From the NCBI GenBank assembly GCA_937948705.1, contig CALECF010000235.1, positions 1 to 19,354 of the forward strand: a stretch of 19,354 nucleotides of DNA, given 5' to 3'. Each line of letters begins with the position of its first letter. Positions within the stretch are counted from its first letter, which is position 1. This document shows positions 14,920 through 19,354 of the stretch, one piece after another. This DNA comes from an uncultured Anaerosolibacter sp. (GTDB taxonomy: Bacteria > Bacillota_A > Clostridia > Peptostreptococcales > Thermotaleaceae). A program made the translations under genes and the position numbers. Under the pieces are notes generated by a model that had not been told where the DNA came from, did no database searches, and was given only the letters and a program-made list of their open reading frames with translations.

Positions 14920-15990
14920 ATGAAAATGACATTAAGATGGTTTGGAAGCAAACATGATACCGTAACATTAGGGCAAATAAGACAGATTCCTGGCTGTGTA
15001 GGTGTTATTACAACTCTTTATGGTACGAAGCCTGGAGAGGTCTGGAGCAGAGAATCGATCAGAGCCATGAAGGAAGAAGTAGAAGCAGCAGGACTTGAAT
15101 TGAGTGGTATTGAGAGTGTGAATATCCATGATGATATTAAAATCGGTCTTCCTACAAGGGAGCAATATATTGCAAATTATATCGAAACTCTCGAAAATCT
15201 TGGCAAAGAAGGAATCGATTTGGTATGCTATAATTTCATGCCTGTATTTGACTGGACGAGATCTGATCTTGCTAAAGTAAGACCTGATGGGTCTACAGTC
15301 CTTTCCTATGACCAAGAGTTAATTGATAAAATTGATCCTGATAAGATGTTTGAAGCGATTGACTCTGCTTCTAATGGATTTATAATGCCAGGCTGGGAAC
15401 CAGATAGACTATCAATGGTAAAAAAACTATTTGAAATGTATAAAGAGGTAGATGAAGAAAAGTTATTCCAAAATCTTGTATATTTCTTGAATGCGATTAT
15501 GCCGACCTGCGAAAAGTATGGCATCAAGATGGCCATTCATATGGATGATCCAGCATGGTCTGTTTTTGGGTTACCAAGGATTGTAAACAATAAGAAGAAT
15601 ATTCAAAGATTATTAGATGCTGTTCCTGTAATGAACAATGGTCTTACATTATGTACCGGTTCTTTAGGATCAAGCCCCCACAATGATATCCCAGATATGA
15701 TAAGAAGCTTCAAGGGAAGAATTCATTTTGGCCATGTAAGAAATGTTATTCATCTTGCACCGGGTAAGTTTGATGAGGCGGCTCATCTATCATCTGATGG
15801 ATCTTTAGATATGTTTGAAATTATGAAAGCATTTCATGATATCGGTATGACCGGACCTATTAGGCCTGACCATGGAAGAATGATTTGGGGCGAAAAGGCG
15901 ATGCCTGGTTATGGATTATATGATAGAGCTTTAGGTGCAACCTACCTGAATGGATTATGGGAAGCTATAGAAAAGTCAGCTAAAAAATAA
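14920..15990 (+). CDS. uxuA: mannonate dehydratase
   Basis: Converts D-mannonate to 2-keto-3-deoxygluconate in glucuronate catabolism. The product is 356 aa from ATG 14920 and belongs to the metal-dependent UxuA family. The start MKMTLRWFG aligns with the usual beginning of UxuA (RW-[YF]-G), followed by VGVITTLYG and KPGEVW. Candidate metal/active-site blocks are MAIHMDDPAW, LCTGSLGSSPHND, FGHVRNV and RPDHGRMIWGE. The frame is open to ATG 14848, but those codons run through the promoter and operator, and GAGAGGAG (14903-14910) is well placed for 14920. uxuB follows after 142 bases. Confidence 0.95.
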   Translation: MKMTLRWFGSKHDTVTLGQIRQIPGCVGVITTLYGTKPGEVWSRESIRAMKEEVEAAGLELSGIESVNIHDDIKIGLPTREQYIANYIETLENLGKEGIDLVCYNFMPVFDWTRSDLAKVRPDGSTVLSYDQELIDKIDPDKMFEAIDSASNGFIMPGWEPDRLSMVKKLFEMYKEVDEEKLFQNLVYFLNAIMPTCEKYGIKMAIHMDDPAWSVFGLPRIVNNKKNIQRLLDAVPVMNNGLTLCTGSLGSSPHNDIPDMIRSFKGRIHFGHVRNVIHLAPGKFDEAAHLSSDGSLDMFEIMKAFHDIGMTGPIRPDHGRMIWGEKAMPGYGLYDRALGATYLNGLWEAIEKSAKK

Positions 15991-16026
15991 CCTAAAGCAT
16001 ATCGATAGATAGTCTTTATTAAAAAG

Positions 16027-16063
16027 CCTATCATACATCTTTATCTTAGAGCTGTATGGTAGG
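16027..16063 (+). repeat. inverted repeat between uxuA and uxuB
   Basis: CCTATCATACA (16027-16037) pairs with TGTATGGTAGG (16053-16063) with one G-U pair and a 15-base loop. No T-tract follows, so it is not a clear terminator. The right arm contains TATGGTAG, part of the operator core found elsewhere in the locus, so it may be a weak operator or an mRNA-stabilising hairpin. Confidence 0.5.
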
Positions 16064-16132
16064 ACTATATGTATGAATATTACTTAAGGATTTCATGGAT
16101 AGGTATAAAACTAGAGAAAGAGGTGGACCATA

Positions 16133-17737
16133 ATGAAGTTAAATTTAGATGCTTTAAAGAATGTGGCGGTCTGGGAGCATGCGGGATTTAAACTTCCTAA
16201 ATTTGATATTGAGCAAGTAAAAGAAAATACGATGGCAAATCCAAATTGGATTCATTTTGGTGCAGGCAATATTTTCAGGGCACTTATGGCCAATGCTCAG
16301 CAAAATATTCTTAACGAAGGCAAAAGCGACAAGGGTATTGTTGTCGTAGGGGGAGAAGTCATAGAAAAGCTGTATCAACCCCATGACAACCTGACAGTTC
16401 TTGTTACGATAAAGGCAGATGGCAGCATGGAAAAGACTGTCATTGCTAGTATTATGGAATCGTTGGTTTTAGATGTACAAAAAGATGCAAGCTGGAGTAG
16501 ACTAAAAGAAATCTTTGTGAACCCTAGTTTACAAATGGTAAGTTTTACTATAACTGAAAAGGGATACAGCTTAAAGGATGGTAAGGGTGAATACTTACCT
16601 GCTGTAACGGAGGACTTTAACAACGGACCTCAAAGTCCAGTCAGTTATATGGGTCAAATAGCATCTCTTGTTTATGAAAGATATCTACGTGGTAAACAAC
16701 CGTTAGCCCTAGTAAGTATGGATAACTGTTCCCATAATGGAACAAGGCTTTATGAGGCAGTCCGTGGATTTGCGCAAAAGTGGGTAGAAATGGGCCTAGT
16801 AGATCAAGGTTTTGAGGCCTATATCAGTGATCCAAAATCTGTATCTTTCCCATGGTCTATGATTGATAAGATTACACCAAGGCCCGATCCAAGTGTAAGA
16901 GAGATGCTAAAAAATGTTGGTTTAGAAGATGTAGAGGATGTAGTCACATCAAGAAATAGCTATGCAGCTCCCTTTGTAAATGCGGAGGAGCCAGAATACT
17001 TGATTATAGAGGATCTGTTTCCTAATGGAAGACCGAATCTTGAGGTTGGTGGTATCATTTTTACAGATAGGGAAACCGTTGGAAAGGTAGAGAAAATGAA
17101 GGTTTGTACTTGCCTTAATCCCCTTCACACAGCCCTTGCCATATACGGATGTTTGCTAGGTCATACATTGATTTCAAAGGAAATGGAAGATCCTGAATTG
17201 AAGAGCCTTGTAGAGAAAATAGGATATGTAGAAGGCTTGCCTGTGGTTGTAGACCCAGGAATTATTAATCCAAAGAAATTTATTGATGAAGTGCTTCAAG
17301 TAAGAATTCCAAATCCATTTATGCCTGACACCCCACAACGAATCGCAACAGATACTTCCCAAAAGCTAGGGATCCGTTATGGAGAAACGATAAAGGCATA
17401 TATGGAAAGAACAGATTTAAATGTCATAGATTTAAAGCTTATACCCCTTGTTTTGGCAGGCTGGTGCAGATATCTAATGGGTATCGATGATAATGGAAAT
17501 ACAATGGAGCTTAGTTCAGATCCTCTCCTTGAGGAGGTAAGACCCTATGTTGCAGCTATTGCTCTTGGAGATAAAGGACCCTTCCATGATCAGTTAAAAC
17601 CAATATTATCTAATGTTGCCATCTTTGGCGTAAATCTTTATGAAGCAGGCTTAGGGGAAATCATAGAAAGTTATTTCACAGAATTGGTAGCATCAAAGGG
17701 CGCAGTTAAAGAAACGTTAAAAAAATACGTTTATTGA
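16133..17737 (+). CDS. uxuB: fructuronate reductase (D-mannonate oxidoreductase)
   Basis: NADH-dependent reduction of D-fructuronate to D-mannonate, the substrate of UxuA. It is a 534-aa member of the long-chain mannitol dehydrogenase family, somewhat longer than E. coli UxuB. The N-terminal Rossmann domain has FGAGNIFRALMANAQQN near residues 42-58. Further family blocks are SMDNCSHNGTRL, FPWSMIDKITPRPDP with the likely catalytic Lys at 246, and CLNPLHTALAIYGCLLGH. GAGGTGG seven bases before the ATG is the ribosome binding site. Its assignment as UxuB rather than another polyol dehydrogenase rests mainly on its place after uxuA. Confidence 0.9.
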   Translation: MKLNLDALKNVAVWEHAGFKLPKFDIEQVKENTMANPNWIHFGAGNIFRALMANAQQNILNEGKSDKGIVVVGGEVIEKLYQPHDNLTVLVTIKADGSMEKTVIASIMESLVLDVQKDASWSRLKEIFVNPSLQMVSFTITEKGYSLKDGKGEYLPAVTEDFNNGPQSPVSYMGQIASLVYERYLRGKQPLALVSMDNCSHNGTRLYEAVRGFAQKWVEMGLVDQGFEAYISDPKSVSFPWSMIDKITPRPDPSVREMLKNVGLEDVEDVVTSRNSYAAPFVNAEEPEYLIIEDLFPNGRPNLEVGGIIFTDRETVGKVEKMKVCTCLNPLHTALAIYGCLLGHTLISKEMEDPELKSLVEKIGYVEGLPVVVDPGIINPKKFIDEVLQVRIPNPFMPDTPQRIATDTSQKLGIRYGETIKAYMERTDLNVIDLKLIPLVLAGWCRYLMGIDDNGNTMELSSDPLLEEVRPYVAAIALGDKGPFHDQLKPILSNVAIFGVNLYEAGLGEIIESYFTELVASKGAVKETLKKYVY

Positions 17738-17983
17738 GGCTAGCGTATGTTTTTCTGTGGCCCATCTATATAGAAATATAGGTTTATCTAGCAAAGAATA
17801 GATGAAGAAGGGGCTGCCAAGCAAGGTAGTTCTTTCTATACGCATAAAGTAGCTATAGCAAGCCTTTAATACAAGATATGGCCATTGAAACGTTCAAAAT
17901 AAATATTGATTTTTTTCAAATAAGTTTATATAATATAGACATAAGATGTCAGACAACGTACAACTCAATTTTGGAGGTGCTTT
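17738..17983 (+). promoter_or_regulatory. kdgA-kdgK promoter region
   Basis: The 246-base gap holds an excellent promoter: TTGATT (17906-17911), 17 bases, TATAAT (17929-17934). Just upstream, TTGAAACGTTCAA (17885-17897) is a near-palindrome centred on CG, like operators of LacI-family regulators. The 18-base motif of the TRAP/uxuA promoters is absent, so kdgA may be under different control. CTAGCAAAGAATAG (17788-17801) also occurs in the dctP leader. GGAGGTG precedes the kdgA start. Confidence 0.65.
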
Positions 17984-18625
17984 ATGAGAAGAATCGAAAC
18001 CATTCAAAAAATTGTAGAGAGTGGTGTTGTAGCCGTTATTCGGGCTGAATCAAAAGAGCAAGGTGTCAAGATTATTGAAGCAGTAAAAAAAGGTGGGATC
18101 AAAGCCTTAGAAATCACCATGACGGTGCCTGGCGCTATTGATATTATCAAGGAACTATCTGAGGTTTATAAAAATGAAGATGTGATTATTGGTGCTGGAA
18201 CTGTCCTAGATCCTGAGACAGCGAGGGCGTGTATATTGGCTGGTGCAAAATATATAGTTAGCCCTAGCTTAAATGTTGAGACAGTGAAGTTATGCAATCG
18301 ATATAGAATTCCAGTAATGCCTGGAATCATGACGGTCAAAGAAGCGATAGAAGCTTTAGAGTATGGCGCAGAGATTGTAAAGGTTTTCCCTGGTAATGCA
18401 TTTGGACCATCTATCATTAGTGCATTTAAAGGCCCCTTACCTCAAGCCAACTTCATGCCAACAGGCGGTGTGAGCTTAGACAATGTGAAGGATTGGATTA
18501 AGGCAGGTGCCGTTGCTGTGGGAACAGGTGGGGATCTGACTAAGGGTGCAAAAACAGGAGATTATGAGTTGGTAACAGAAACTGCAAGAAAATTTGTTGA
18601 AGAAGTAAAAAAAGCGAGGGCGTAA
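17984..18625 (+). CDS. kdgA: KDPG aldolase (2-dehydro-3-deoxy-phosphogluconate aldolase)
   Basis: Cleaves 2-keto-3-deoxy-6-phosphogluconate to pyruvate and glyceraldehyde-3-phosphate, the last step of the pathway. The 213-aa length is that of Eda/KdgA. It is a class I aldolase with the Schiff-base Lys at 133 in IVKVFPGN, the catalytic Glu at 43 in LEITMTVPGA, Thr73 in GAGTVLD, and a phosphate-binding C-terminal region around MPTGGVSLDN and VGTGGDL. These align by position with E. coli Eda (T73, K133). GGAGGTG is the ribosome binding site. kdgK follows after 13 bases, so the two are co-transcribed. Confidence 0.95.
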   Translation: MRRIETIQKIVESGVVAVIRAESKEQGVKIIEAVKKGGIKALEITMTVPGAIDIIKELSEVYKNEDVIIGAGTVLDPETARACILAGAKYIVSPSLNVETVKLCNRYRIPVMPGIMTVKEAIEALEYGAEIVKVFPGNAFGPSIISAFKGPLPQANFMPTGGVSLDNVKDWIKAGAVAVGTGGDLTKGAKTGDYELVTETARKFVEEVKKARA

Positions 18626-18638
18626 GGGGGAATATATA

Positions 18639-19354
18639 ATGACTAAAAAAGTAGTAACCATGGGAGAAATCATGTTAAGGCTTTCTGCTCCAGGATTCAA
18701 AAGATTTTCCCAATCAGATTCTTTTGATGTGGTGTATGGTGGTGGAGAGGCAAACGTTGCCGTATCTTTAGCGAACTATGGTTTAGATGCACATTTCGTA
18801 TCCAAACTTCCAAAACACGAGATTGGACAATGCGCTGTGGATAGCTTAAGAAAATTTGGCGTAAAAACTGATTATATCGCCCGTGGTGGAGATAGAGTAG
18901 GCATATACTTCCTTGAAAATGGTGCATCTATGAGAGCTTCCAAGGTAGTATATGATCGCGCAAATTCAGCCATTGCTGAAGCGGACGAAAGTGATTTTAA
19001 CTTTGATGAAATCTTTAAGGATGCAGACTGGTTCCACTTTACAGGAATTACACCAGCATTGGGTGAAAAGGCGGCCCAGCTTACTGAAGAAGCTTTAAAG
19101 GCTGCGAAACGACATGGCGTAACTGTAAGTGTGGATTTAAATTATAGAAAAAAACTATGGACACCAGAGCAGGCGAAAGCAGTAATGACAAACCTTATGC
19201 AGTATGTAGATGTATGTATCGGAAATGAAGAAGATGCAGAAAAGGTATTGGGCTTTAAACCAGGACATACCGATGTAACAAAGGGTGAACTAGAGCTAGA
19301 AGGATATAAGGATATCTTCAAGCAAATGAAGGAGCAATTTGGCTTTAAATATGT
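18639..19354 (+). CDS. kdgK: 2-keto-3-deoxygluconate kinase, 3' end outside window
   Basis: Phosphorylates KDG to KDPG with ATP, linking UxuA to KdgA. It is a PfkB/ribokinase-family sugar kinase of which 238 codons are visible. It has no stop because the window ends. The N-terminus VVTMGEIMLRLSAPG, the substrate block GGGEANVAVSLANYG, HFTGITPAL, and VSVDLNYRKKLW with the following CIGNEEDAEKVLG are all typical of KdgK. The PfkB C-terminal GAGD anion-hole motif would lie beyond the edge. The start ATG 18639 has AAGGGGG (18624-18630) as ribosome binding site, which overlaps the kdgA stop codon. Confidence 0.93.
   Translation, partial: MTKKVVTMGEIMLRLSAPGFKRFSQSDSFDVVYGGGEANVAVSLANYGLDAHFVSKLPKHEIGQCAVDSLRKFGVKTDYIARGGDRVGIYFLENGASMRASKVVYDRANSAIAEADESDFNFDEIFKDADWFHFTGITPALGEKAAQLTEEALKAAKRHGVTVSVDLNYRKKLWTPEQAKAVMTNLMQYVDVCIGNEEDAEKVLGFKPGHTDVTKGELELEGYKDIFKQMKEQFGFKY

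Overview
The window looks like a chromosomal piece of a low-GC, Gram-positive anaerobe of the class Clostridia. I infer this from the AT-rich intergenic DNA, strong AGGAGG/AAGGGGG ribosome binding sites, lipobox-type substrate-binding lipoproteins, and gene families typical of Alkaliphilus/Clostridium relatives. The genus is a guess. Coding density is high and almost every real gene is on the + strand. The one exception is a phosphoglycerate mutase gene.

Layout. (1) 1-690: a tRNA cluster, Tyr(GTA, 5' end cut off by the window edge), Leu(TAG), Gly(GCC), Phe(GAA), closed by a strong terminator. Directly before the intact Leu and Gly genes lie broken copies of the same tRNAs. Each keeps its upstream flank, acceptor 5' strand and D-loop up to A21, and then runs into a short hairpin element (one copy after Leu, two tandem copies after Gly). 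The three elements share flanking sequence but have compensatory changes in the stem. This is the most unusual signal in the window. (2) 1117-5777: a four-gene BMP-type ABC importer operon (ATPase, two permeases, lipoprotein) for nucleosides or a related small molecule, ending in a terminator. (3) 5916-7133, minus strand: cofactor-independent phosphoglycerate mutase (ApgM type). (4) 7427-9013: a chemoreceptor-like protein with no extracellular sensor but an apparent Cache-like sensor at its C-terminus. (5) 9168-10673: two GntR/FCD regulators. (6) 11249-14699: a DctP-DctQ-DctM TRAP transporter with a small YcxB-like membrane protein. (7) 14920 to the right edge: uxuA, uxuB, kdgA and kdgK (truncated), the route from fructuronate through mannonate and KDG to KDPG and on to pyruvate plus glyceraldehyde-3-phosphate.

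How it fits together. Regions 5-7 form a hexuronate (glucuronate/fructuronate) utilisation locus: uptake by TRAP, reduction by UxuB, dehydration by UxuA, phosphorylation by KdgK and cleavage by KdgA. The uronate isomerase (uxaC) is not in the window. An 18-base motif occurs identically, in opposite orientations, over the candidate -10 regions of the TRAP and uxuA promoters. An 11-base core of it also lies on the -10 of an excellent promoter before the second GntR gene. This suggests that this GntR protein controls itself, the TRAP operon and uxuA through these operators.
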